A DNA stretch of 64,000 nucleotides, taken from contig NZ_RCCV01000001.1 of the NCBI RefSeq assembly GCF_003664255.1, forward strand, positions 992,001 through 1,056,000, read 5' to 3'. This document shows positions 9,844 through 18,159 of this stretch, piece by piece. The stretch comes from Micromonospora sp. M71_S20. GTDB taxonomy: Bacteria; Actinomycetota; Actinomycetes; Mycobacteriales; Micromonosporaceae. The position numbers and the translations under genes are program-made. A model generated the notes under the pieces. That model worked only from the letters and a program-made list of their open reading frames with translations, was not told where the DNA came from and did not search any database. Numbering within the stretch: position 1 is the first letter of the stretch; each line of letters opens with the position of its first letter.

Positions 9844-11418
9844 ATGGACGGCCAGGAGAACGAACAGCACGCGAACCGGGACGAGGACGCCCCGGTGACC
9901 GGTCCTGCCCCACGCACGGCGCTGCGGCGGGGTGGTGCCGACCGGACCGGTCGGCGCGCCCTCCGCGCGACCGGGGTGACCCTGGCGGTCCTCGTCGTCG
10001 CCCTGGTCGGCGTGGTGATCGGCGTGCTCGCCGGCGGGCGGGTCAGCACCGACATCGGCCCGTTCCAGGCCGACCTCACGGTCGCGCCGGCGATCGGCGG
10101 CGGCACCACCGTCGACATCCCGCCGCTGGGTGCGCTGCTGCTCGACAGCCACGACGGGCCGACCCACCTGACGGTGGAACTGGGCGCGCTGGACCAGAGC
10201 CGCACCGAGGCGCTGCTCGACGATCCGGCGAGCATCAACCGGGCCAGCCAGTCGGCCGTCGACGACGTCCGCGAGGGTGTGCTGCGCCTCGGCCTGCGGA
10301 CGCTCGCCTCGGCGGTGCTGGTCACCCTGCTGCTGGCGCTGTTGCTCTTCCGCGACACCCGGCGGGCGGCCTGGGCGGGCGGGCTGGCGCTGGTGATCAC
10401 CGCCGGCAGCCTGGGCGCCGCCGCGGCCACCATCCGGCCGGAGTCGATCGAGGAGCCGCGCTACGAGGGGCTGCTGGTCAACGCCCCCGCGATCGTCGGT
10501 GACGCCCGGCGGATCGCGAACGACTACAGCCGGTACGCCGAGCAGCTCCAGCGCATCGTCGGCAACGTCAGCCAGCTCTACACCACCGTGTCGTCGCTGC
10601 CGGTCTACGAGCCCGCCCCCGGCACGACCCGCGTACTGCACGTCTCCGACATGCACCTCAACCCGACCGGCTGGCAGCTCATCCGCACCGTCGTCGAGCA
10701 GTTCGGCATCGACGTGGTGATCGACACCGGGGACATCACCGACTGGGGCTCCGAGCCGGAGGCCTCGTACGTCGGCTCGATCGGCCTGCTCAGGAAGCCG
10801 TACGTCTACATCCGGGGCAACCACGACTCGGGGCGGACCGCGGCGGCCGTGGCCCGCCAGCCGAACGCGATCGTGCTGAGCAACACGACCACCACGGTCG
10901 CGGGGTTGACCATCGCCGGTATCGGCGACCCGCGCTTCACCCCCGACAAGAACACCTCGCCGGCGGGCAGCGGGCTCACCCAGCAGACCGCGGACCAGCT
11001 CATCGGCGTCGGCGACCAGCTCGCGGCCACGGTAGGCAGCTCGCCGCGCCCGGTGGACATCGCGCTGGTGCACGACCCGGCCTCCGCCGGCCCGCTGTCG
11101 GGCACGTGCCCGCTGGTGCTCGCCGGGCACACCCACGACCGGCAGGTCTCAAAGCTGCCCGAGGTGCCCGGGAAGGGACCCACGCAGCTGATGGTGCAGG
11201 GGTCCACGGGCGGTGCCGGCCTGCGCGGCCTGGAGGGCGAGAAGCCCACCCCGCTGTCGATGACGGTGCTCTACTTCGACAAGGACAAGCTGCTCCAGGC
11301 GTACGACGACATCACCGTCGGCGGCACGGGGCAGGCGCAGGTGAACCTGGAGCGGCACGTCGTGGAGGACCCGAAGGCCGGCGCTCCCGTCCCGGTCACC
11401 CCCACCCCGACCCGCTGA
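9844..11418 (+). CDS. Membrane metallophosphoesterase
   Basis: Membrane-anchored calcineurin-like phosphoesterase of 524 residues. Hydrophobic segments lie at about residues 40-62, 150-170 and 178-200. The catalytic domain begins near residue 260 and shows all metal motifs in order: D-M-H (VLHVSDMHLN), GD (IDTGDITDWG), GNHD (RGNHDS), H (LVHDP) and GHTH (LAGHTHDRQ). Actinobacterial relatives are mostly uncharacterised and may act on a cell-envelope phosphate ester. The ATG at 9844 lacks a strong ribosome binding site; it is the only start that keeps the first membrane helix in a normal context. Confidence 0.87.
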   Translation: MDGQENEQHANRDEDAPVTGPAPRTALRRGGADRTGRRALRATGVTLAVLVVALVGVVIGVLAGGRVSTDIGPFQADLTVAPAIGGGTTVDIPPLGALLLDSHDGPTHLTVELGALDQSRTEALLDDPASINRASQSAVDDVREGVLRLGLRTLASAVLVTLLLALLLFRDTRRAAWAGGLALVITAGSLGAAAATIRPESIEEPRYEGLLVNAPAIVGDARRIANDYSRYAEQLQRIVGNVSQLYTTVSSLPVYEPAPGTTRVLHVSDMHLNPTGWQLIRTVVEQFGIDVVIDTGDITDWGSEPEASYVGSIGLLRKPYVYIRGNHDSGRTAAAVARQPNAIVLSNTTTTVAGLTIAGIGDPRFTPDKNTSPAGSGLTQQTADQLIGVGDQLAATVGSSPRPVDIALVHDPASAGPLSGTCPLVLAGHTHDRQVSKLPEVPGKGPTQLMVQGSTGGAGLRGLEGEKPTPLSMTVLYFDKDKLLQAYDDITVGGTGQAQVNLERHVVEDPKAGAPVPVTPTPTR

Positions 11419-11459
11419 CCCGGCCCTCTGGCCCCGGCCCCGGCCTGACCGTCGCTGAC

Positions 11460-11481
11460 TGCCCTGCCCTGCCCTGCCCTG
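11460..11481. repeat. TGCCC tandem microsatellite
   Basis: Four perfect copies of TGCCC follow the metallophosphoesterase gene. They lie outside coding sequence, so copy number changes would have no protein effect. Confidence 0.85.
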
Positions 11482-11647
11482 CGCCTGCCCATGACCGTTT
11501 CGCCGCTGACTGCCCTGTCCCTGACGCTCTGGCCTTGGTCCCATGTGCCGAGCGGTTGTCCTGGCCTTCACCGCGCTGCGCCCACCCACCCCGCGACTGC
11601 CACGGAGAGTAACAACCCCCGCCCTCGGCCGACCACGCCCTCGGACG

Positions 11648-11770
11648 CTTTGCTCTGCAGCCATGGACGCACCAGTAACCCGACGTAGCGGCCTGCTGCC
11701 GGCCCTCCATGAACGCGTTTGGCGTTGTAGCTGGTCAGCGGCATGGTGCGTCCGTGGCTGCAGAGCAAAG
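11648..11770. repeat. 123-bp element with 26-bp terminal inverted repeats
   Basis: The left arm 11648-11673 and right arm 11745-11770 are reverse complements with one mismatch in 26 (A/G at the centre of CCATGG versus CCGTGG). Each arm contains a CTGCAG site. The 71-bp interior is not itself symmetrical and encodes nothing recognisable. No clear target-site duplication flanks it. The shape fits a miniature inverted-repeat element, or a large stem-loop that could terminate transcription from both sides. Confidence 0.8.
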
Positions 11771-12133
11771 GGCGGGAGCGGGTAGCGCCAGCCTTTCACC
11801 CACCATCACGCTCCGCCACACAGCGCGGTAACCACTTTCGGTTACATCGACGGTGATTGTCGGCTGGCTACGCGCCGGCGACCGTGAAGGTCCGGAGGTT
11901 CGCTCGGCGACTCGCGATCGTGCCGCAGCTGCACGGCGGGGCGTCCGGGGTCCCGACCGCGCTCCTGTGCCCGCACCGGCACGCCCGCCGCAGCCGACCG
12001 CAGCCACCCACCGCGGCCGCCCACCGCAGCCGCCGCCGACCGCCCCGACGCAATGGACGGCCTTCGCACCAGGCCCACCCACCGCTGCCAGCCATCAGCT
12101 CGCCACCAGTGAACCGCCCCACCGGGCTCGCAG

Positions 12134-14490
12134 TCAGCGCAGGGACAGGGCCGCGAGGGCGGCGTTGACGATGCTGCCGGGCAGCAGGTCGTGCAGGTCG
12201 TACAGCTCGTGGACGCTGCCGGACTGGCCGAACTCGTCCACGCCCAGCGGCACCGCCGGGGCGGCGAGCGCCGAGCCGAGCCAGGCCATGGCGTGCGAGG
12301 CGGCGTCGTGCACCGTCACCACCGGCACCCGGTCGGCGAACGCCGAGCGCAGCGCGCCCGGCACGCTCGGCACGGTGGCCGTGCGTACGCCCTGACGCAG
12401 GGTGCGCTGCCAGGCCCGGTAGAGCCGGTCCAGTGAGGTGACGTCGACGACGTGCGCGGCGATGCCCTCCTCGGCCAGTTCCGCCGCCGCCGCGAGCACC
12501 TCGGGCAGCACCGCACCGGAGGCGGCGAGCTGCACCACCGGGGCGTCGGCCAGGTGCGGGTACGCCTCGTGGGCGTCCACCAGCCGGTACGCCCCGGCGA
12601 CCGCCTGTCGGCGCAGCACCGCGTCGCCCAGCCGGGCCCGGGCCGCCTCGAAGGGCGCCTGGTCGATCGGGCGGGTGCTGAGCCGGAAGTAGTACGCGCC
12701 GTCCTCGGCGGGAGCCGCGGTCGCCGCCGGGGCCGCCCCGCCGGCGATCTGGCCCAGCGCGTCGCAGAGCAGCCAGTCCAGAGTGGCCGCGTACGCGGGT
12801 TCGAGGAACGTCACCCCGGGCAGCTCCAGACCCACCGAGGCGGTGATGGTCGACTGGTGGGCACCGCCCTCCGGGGCGAGCGTGATGCCCGACGGGGTGC
12901 CGGCGACCACGAACCGGGAGCCGGAGTACGTGCCGTAGAGGAACGCGTCCAGGCCGCGCAGCACGAACGGGTCGTAGACCGTGCCGACCGGCAGCAGCGG
13001 CTGCGCCGACAGGTCCCAGGCGAGGCCGAGCTGCCCGAGCAGCAGGAACAGGTTCATCTCCGAGATGCCCAGCTCGATGTGCTGGCCGGCGGGGCTCTCC
13101 GTCCAGCGCAGCATCCGGTCCTCGGTCCAGGAGCGCTGCTCCGTCGGGGCGAAGACGCCGGTCTTGTTGATGAACCCGGCCAGGTTGGTGGAGGTCGCCA
13201 CGTCCGGCGCGGTGGTCACCAGGTAGCGGCCCACCTCGGGGTTGCGGGCCAGCTCGACCAGCACCCGGCCGAAGACCTCCTGCGTCGAGATCGGCTTGTT
13301 CGCGCGTACCCGCGTCGTGTCCGGGACGGTGACGCCCAGCGCCCGCTCGCGGGGCGCGCGGGACAGCGCCTCCCGGCGCTCGCCGGCCCGGATGCCCGCC
13401 GGGGACGCCGGGTCCAGGCGGTCCCACTCGGTCTCGCGCGTCAGCCCGTGCGCGGCGCGCACGGGCTGACCTGCTCGGTGGTGAGCAGCGCCGAGTGGTT
13501 GCGCGGATTGCCGGCGATCGGCAGACCCCACCCCTTGACGGTGTACGCGAAGACCACGCTGGGCCGGTCGGTGACCGCGTCGCACTGGGCGTACGCGTCG
13601 AGCATCGCCGCCATGTCGTGCCCGCCCAGGTCGGTCACGAGCGGCCCCAGCTCGTCGTCGCCGACGTCGGCGATGAACGCCTCGAGGCCCTCGGGCGCGC
13701 CGTCGAGGAACTGCTTGCGCAGCGCCTCGCCGGTGACCCCGAACAGCGACTGGTACTGCTCGTTGGGCATCGCGTCGATCCAGTCGCGCAGCGCCTCGCC
13801 GCCCGGCCGGGCGTACGCCTCGGCGAGCCGGCGGCCGTACTTGACCTCGACCACGTGCCAGCCGGCGGCCTCGAACTGGCCCCGCCACTGGTTGATCCGC
13901 ACCCCGGGCACCACCCGGTCCAGCGACTGCCGGTTGAAGTCGACCAGCCACGTCACGTTGCCCAGGCCGGTGGTGGCCGGATCGGCGACGGCCTCCCAGA
14001 TGTTCCCCTCGTCCAACTCGGCGTCGCCGATCAGCGCGACGAAGCGGGAGCGCGGGCGGGCGCCGAAGTGCGCGTCGACGTAGCGGCGGGTCACGGCCGC
14101 GAAGAGCGGCGCCGCCGCGCCGAGACCGACCGAGCCGGTGGAGAAGTCGACCTCGTCCGGGTCTTTGGTCCGCGACGGGTACGACTGGAGCCCGCCCCGG
14201 GCGCGCAGCATCGTCAGGTAGGAGCGGTCGAGGTTGCCCAGCAGGTACTGGATGGCGTGGAAGACCGGCGAGGCGTGCGGCTTGACCGCCACCCGGTCCT
14301 CGGCGTCCAGGTGCGCGAACCACAGCGCCGTCATGGCGGTGACCAGCGAGGCGCTGGACGCCTGGTGCCCGCCCACCTTCACCCCGTCGCCGGTGTCCCG
14401 GTCGTGGTTGGCCGCGTCCACGATCCGGGTCGCGAGCCAGAGCACCCGCTGCTGGATCTCGTCGAGGACGTCGAGGTCGGGCTGGTTCAC
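12134..14490 (-). pseudogene. Transketolase / pyruvate dehydrogenase E1-like enzyme, split by a frameshift
   Basis: TPP-dependent enzyme whose two halves lie in different frames. The N-terminal half (14490 down to 13441, GTG start, VNQPDLDVLDEIQQRVLWLAT) has the TPP motif GDAELDEGNIWEA...LVDFN and runs to NHSALLTTEQV, where it ends early at a TGA. The C-terminal half continues in another frame from about 13460 (RAAHGLTRETEWDRLDP) down to 12134, with the pyrimidine-binding and transketolase C-terminal domains (ELGISEMNLFLLLGQLG, APEGGAHQST). Adding one base near 13450 restores a protein of about 785 residues, a normal length for this actinobacterial family. The break lies within a perfect hairpin, so a sequencing error is as likely as a real mutation. 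Confidence 0.85.
13441..13469. other. Perfect GC hairpin at the transketolase frameshift
   Basis: A 12-bp perfect stem (13441-13452 with 13458-13469) and a 5-nt loop sit exactly where the reading frame breaks; the early TGA is part of the stem. Such hairpins often cause base-compression errors, and can also stimulate ribosomal frameshifting. Confidence 0.85.
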
Positions 14491-14571
14491 GGTGGCTCCA
14501 TCCGGGCGTCGCCGTTGACGCCCTGCCGAGGGGTGTGCGGTGCCGCCCCGCCCACCTGCCCACCCGCCTGT

Positions 14572-14632
14572 GTCGACCATGAGGTTCGCGGCAGCCGTCG
14601 ATCTTCGAACTGCCGCCAACCTCATGATCGAC
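14572..14632. repeat. Intergenic palindrome, GATCATG-ended, between gatB and the transketolase-like gene
   Basis: Arms 14572-14594 and 14610-14632 pair over 23 bp with two mismatches around a 15-nt loop. Read from the right end the arm begins GTCGATCATGAGGTTGG. It is followed by a G-rich tract (14633-14684, containing two copies of GGGGTGGTTGA) that abuts the gatB stop codon. The same arrangement recurs at iscS. Confidence 0.8.
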
Positions 14633-14684
14633 GGGGTGGTTGAGGGGGTGGTTGAGGGGGTGGGCGGTGGGGGTGGGGTGGGGG

Positions 14685-16184
14685 TCAGGACTGGGCGCCG
14701 AGGCGCTCCAGGATCAGCTCGCGGACGGTCTTGGCGTCGGCCTGGCCGCGGGTGGTCTTCATGACCGCCCCGACCAGCGCTCCGGCCGCGGCGACCTTGC
14801 CGCTGCGGATCTTGTCGGCGATGTCCGGGTTGGCGGCGATCGCCTCGTCCACGGCGGCGGTGAGCGCGCCCGTGTCGGAGACGACCTCCAGGCCCCGGTT
14901 GGTCATGATCTCGGTCGGCGAGCCCTCGCCGGCCACCACGCCCTCCAGGACGGTGCGGGCCAGCTTGTCGTTGAGCTTGCCGGCGTCGACCAGTCCCTGG
15001 AGCTCGGCGACCTGCGCCGGGGTGGCCCCGATGTCGGCCAGCTCCACGCCGCTCTCGTTGGCCCGCCGGGACAGCTCGCCCAGCCACCACTTGCGGGCGG
15101 CGGCCGGGGAGGCGCCGGCGGCCACGGTCCGCTCGATCAGCTCGACCGCGCCGGCGTTGAGCACCGACTGCATGTCCGCGTCGGAGAGGCCCCACTGCTC
15201 CTGGAGGCGGCGGCGGTGCAGCCGGGGCAGCTCGGGCAGGGCGGCCTTCAGCTCGGCGACCCAGGCCGTGTCCGGCGCCAGCGGCACCAGGTCGGGCTCC
15301 GGGAAGTACCGGTAGTCGGTCGCGGTCTCCTTGGAGCGGCCCGGCGTGGTGTCGCCGGTGTCCTCGTGGAAGTGCCGGGTCTCCTGGGTGATCCGGCCGC
15401 CCGCGTCGAGTACGGACGCCTGCCGGATGATTTCCGACCGGACCGCCCGCTCAACCGACCGCAGCGAGTTGACGTTCTTGGTCTCCGTCCGGGTGCCCCA
15501 CTCCTCGCCGGGCAGGTTGAGGGAGGTGTTCACGTCGCAGCGCAGCGACCCCTCCTCCATCCGCACGTCGGAGACGCCCAGCGAACGGATCACGTCGCGC
15601 AGCTCGGTGACGTACGCGCGGGCCACCTCGGGGGCCAGCGCGCCGGTGCCGGGGACCGGCTTGGTGACGATCTCCACCAGCGGAATGCCGGCCCGGTTGT
15701 AGTCGACCAGCGACTCGGTGGCGCCGTGGATGCGCCCGGTGGCGCCGCCGACGTGCAGCGTCTTGCCGGTGTCCTCCTCCAGGTGCACCCGCTCGATGCC
15801 GATGCGCACCAGCTCGCCGTTCACCTCGACGTCCAGGTAGCCCTCGAAGCACAGCGGCTCGTCGTACTGGCTGATCTGGAAGTCCTTCGGCATGTCCGGG
15901 TAGAAGTAGTTCTTCCGGGCGAACCGGCACCACTCGGCGATCGAGCAGTTCAGCGCCAGGCCGATCCGGATGGTCGCCTCGATTGCGGCCCGGTTCGCCA
16001 CCGGCAGCGAGCCGGGCAGGCCCAGGCAGACCGGGCAGACCCGGGTGTTCGGCTCGCCACCGAAGTCGGTCGGGCAGCCGCAGAACATCTTGGTGTTCGT
16101 GCCCAGCTCGACGTGGGTCTCCAGGCCGATCACCGGTTCGTAGCGCGCGACGACCTCGTCGTACGCGGGCAGTGTCGTCGTCAT
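14685..16184 (-). CDS. gatB: Aspartyl/glutamyl-tRNA amidotransferase subunit B
   Basis: Subunit B of the GatCAB complex, which converts Glu-tRNA(Gln) or Asp-tRNA(Asn) to the amide form during translation. The 499 residues begin with the family signature [21 protein letters not shown] and carry the zinc-site cysteines (MFCGC and RVCPVC), the kinase-like core ([25 protein letters not shown]) and a C-terminal helical YqeY-like tRNA-binding tail. The start is 13 bp after the gatA stop, so gatC-gatA-gatB form one operon. The stop codon lies inside a motif shared with the end of iscS. Confidence 0.97.
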   Translation of the reverse strand: MTTTLPAYDEVVARYEPVIGLETHVELGTNTKMFCGCPTDFGGEPNTRVCPVCLGLPGSLPVANRAAIEATIRIGLALNCSIAEWCRFARKNYFYPDMPKDFQISQYDEPLCFEGYLDVEVNGELVRIGIERVHLEEDTGKTLHVGGATGRIHGATESLVDYNRAGIPLVEIVTKPVPGTGALAPEVARAYVTELRDVIRSLGVSDVRMEEGSLRCDVNTSLNLPGEEWGTRTETKNVNSLRSVERAVRSEIIRQASVLDAGGRITQETRHFHEDTGDTTPGRSKETATDYRYFPEPDLVPLAPDTAWVAELKAALPELPRLHRRRLQEQWGLSDADMQSVLNAGAVELIERTVAAGASPAAARKWWLGELSRRANESGVELADIGATPAQVAELQGLVDAGKLNDKLARTVLEGVVAGEGSPTEIMTNRGLEVVSDTGALTAAVDEAIAANPDIADKIRSGKVAAAGALVGAVMKTTRGQADAKTVRELILERLGAQS

Positions 16185-16197
16185 CTGAGCTCCTGCC

Positions 16198-17679
16198 TCA
16201 CAGTGCCGGTGGGGTGAAGGTGCCGACGACGCTCTCCAGCGCGGCGGCGACCCGGTACATCCGGTCGTCGGCCATCGTCGGGGCCATGATCTGGAAGCCG
16301 ACCGGCAGCCCGTCGGAGAGCCCGCACGGCACCGAGATGCCCGGCCCGCCGTACAGGTTCGTCGGGATGGTGAACAGGTCGGCCAGGTACATCTGGTACG
16401 GGTCGGAGGTGCGCGCCCCGAGCGGGAACGCCACGAACGGGGTGGTCGGCGAGATCAGCGCGTCGACCTGCTCGAAGGCGGCGGTGAAGTCCCGGGTGAT
16501 CAGGGTGCGGACCTTCTGCGCCTGCCCGTAGTAGGCGTCGTAGTAGCCCGACGAGAGCGCGTACGTGCCGATCATGATCCGGCGCTTGACCTCGGCGCCG
16601 AAGCCGGCCTCCCGGGTCAGCGACATGACCTCCTCGAGCGACCGGTTGCCGTCGTCGCCGACCCGCAGGCCGAACCGGACGCCGTCGAACCGGGCCAGGT
16701 TGGAGGAGGCCTCGCTCGGGGCGATCAGGTAGTACGCCGGCAGCGCGTACCGGAAGTGCGGGCAGGACACCTCGACGATCTCGGCGCCCAGCTTGGTCAG
16801 CGCGTCGACCGACTCACGGAACGCCGCCATCACGCCCGGCTCGGCGCCCTCGCCGACGAACTCGCTGACGATGCCGAGCTTCACGCCGGTCAGGTCGCCG
16901 GTCGCGCCGAGCCTGGCGGCGGCCACCACGTCCGGCACCGGCTGCGGGATCGAGGTGGAGTCGCGCGGGTCGTGCCCGCCGATCACCTCGTGCAGCAGCG
17001 CCGCGTCCAGCACGTTGCGGGCGCAGGGGCCGGGAGTGTCCAGGGAGGAAGAGAACGCCACCAGGCCGTAGCGGGAGGTGCCGCCGTAGGTGGGCTTCGC
17101 GCCGACGGTGCCGGTGACTGCGCCGGGCTGGCGGATCGAGCCGCCGGTGTCGGAGCCGATCGCCAGCGGCGCCTCGTACGCGGCCAGCGCCGCCGCGCTG
17201 CCGCCGCCCGAGCCGCCCGGGATGCGGCTCAGGTCCCACGGGTTGTGCGTCGGCCCGTACGCCGAGTACTCGGTGGAGGAGCCCATCGCGAACTCGTCCA
17301 TGTTGGTCTTGCCGAGCATCACCGTGCCGGCGGCGCGCAGCCGCTGCACGATCGTCGAGTCGTACGGCGGGCGCCAGCCCTCCAGGATCTTCGACCCGAC
17401 GGTGGTCGGCACGCCCTTGGTGGTCAGCACGTCCTTGACGGCGACCGGCACGCCGGCCAGCGGGCCCAGCTCCTCGCCGGCCGCGCGGCGGGCGTCGACC
17501 TCGGCGGCGGCGGCGAGCGCGCCCTCGGAGTCGACGTGCAGGAACGCGTTCACCCGCTCGTCGACGGCGGCGATCCGGTCCAGGTGCGCCCGGGTCACCT
17601 CGACGGCGGAGGTCTCACCGGTGGCGACGAGCCCCGCGATCTCCGTCGCGGTCAGTCTGGTCAGGTCGGTCTGGGTCAT
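16198..17679 (-). CDS. gatA: Aspartyl/glutamyl-tRNA amidotransferase subunit A
   Basis: Glutamine-hydrolysing amidase subunit of GatCAB, 493 residues, which supplies ammonia to GatB. The amidase-signature catalytic triad is intact: Lys82 (PVAVKD), cis-Ser157 (GGSGGGSA) and Ser181 (GSDTGGSIR). Spacing between the three (75 and 24 residues) equals that of well-studied GatA proteins. The ATG overlaps the gatC stop by 4 bp (ATGA), giving translational coupling. No truncation or odd codon use is visible. Confidence 0.97.
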   Translation of the reverse strand: MTQTDLTRLTATEIAGLVATGETSAVEVTRAHLDRIAAVDERVNAFLHVDSEGALAAAAEVDARRAAGEELGPLAGVPVAVKDVLTTKGVPTTVGSKILEGWRPPYDSTIVQRLRAAGTVMLGKTNMDEFAMGSSTEYSAYGPTHNPWDLSRIPGGSGGGSAAALAAYEAPLAIGSDTGGSIRQPGAVTGTVGAKPTYGGTSRYGLVAFSSSLDTPGPCARNVLDAALLHEVIGGHDPRDSTSIPQPVPDVVAAARLGATGDLTGVKLGIVSEFVGEGAEPGVMAAFRESVDALTKLGAEIVEVSCPHFRYALPAYYLIAPSEASSNLARFDGVRFGLRVGDDGNRSLEEVMSLTREAGFGAEVKRRIMIGTYALSSGYYDAYYGQAQKVRTLITRDFTAAFEQVDALISPTTPFVAFPLGARTSDPYQMYLADLFTIPTNLYGGPGISVPCGLSDGLPVGFQIMAPTMADDRMYRVAAALESVVGTFTPPAL

Positions 17680-17981
17680 GACGCCACATCCTCGTCCAGG
17701 ATCCGCGGTACGCGGAACCGCTGCTCCTCGGCGTCGGGCGCACCCGACAGCGCCTCCTGCGGGGTCAGCCCGGGCACCACCACGTCGTCCCGCAGGACGT
17801 TGGTCAGCGGCACCGAGTGCGACGTCGGCGGGATGTCCGCCGCGGTGACCTCGCCGACCTGCGCGACCGCCTGGAGGATCACGTCGAGCTGGCCGGCGAA
17901 GGTGTCCAGCTCCTCCTCCGTGACGGCGAGCCGCGACAGTCGCGCCAGATGCGCGACCTCCTCGCGGGAGATGGCGGCCAT
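17676..17981 (-). CDS. gatC: Aspartyl/glutamyl-tRNA amidotransferase subunit C
   Basis: Small stabilising subunit of GatCAB, 101 residues. It begins [25 protein letters not shown] and contains the conserved [15 protein letters not shown] and the C-terminal FRVPRILDE, which wrap around GatA in known complexes. GAAGGGGG precedes the ATG. It is the first gene of the gatCAB operon. A perfect 18-bp palindrome lies 41 bp upstream, and a TAGACT box (18066-18071, minus strand) could be the -10 element. Confidence 0.96.
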   Translation of the reverse strand: MAAISREEVAHLARLSRLAVTEEELDTFAGQLDVILQAVAQVGEVTAADIPPTSHSVPLTNVLRDDVVVPGLTPQEALSGAPDAEEQRFRVPRILDEDVAS

Positions 17982-18021
17982 CGGTGCCCCCTTCGTGACG
18001 GTGCTGCGGGTCGGACCGGGT

Positions 18022-18039
18022 GTCGGCCGCGCGGCCGAC
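18022..18039. promoter_or_regulatory. 18-bp perfect palindrome in the gatC leader
   Basis: GTCGGCCGCGCGGCCGAC is fully self-complementary with no spacer. It lies between the likely promoter and the gatC start, so it may be an operator or a leader hairpin. GC-rich genomes produce such palindromes by chance, so confidence is low. Confidence 0.35.
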
Positions 18040-18159
18040 GTGCGTGACGCGCGGTGACCGGAGCGAGTCTATTGTTCCGCCCCGGCGGCGCGTCCCCGAC
18101 TCCCCCTCCGGCGCGGCGAGCGCCCTCCACCGGCGGTCGCACCCGGGCGCGGCGGCGAC

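Larger units (their letters stand above)
11419..12133. other. Gene-free region between convergent genes
   Basis: This 715-bp gap separates the metallophosphoesterase stop from the transketolase-like stop. No reading frame has a ribosome binding site with a recognisable product. It contains a four-unit TGCCC tandem repeat (11460-11479), a 123-bp element with 26-bp inverted ends (11648-11770) and a CCACC/CCGC-rich stretch (about 11990-12100). No tRNA fold was found by eye. Confidence 0.6.

Noticed and set aside
11853..12395. Plus-strand frame in the gap after the metallophosphoesterase gene
   Set aside because: No ribosome binding site, Pro/Arg-rich, and it runs into the antisense of the transketolase-like gene.
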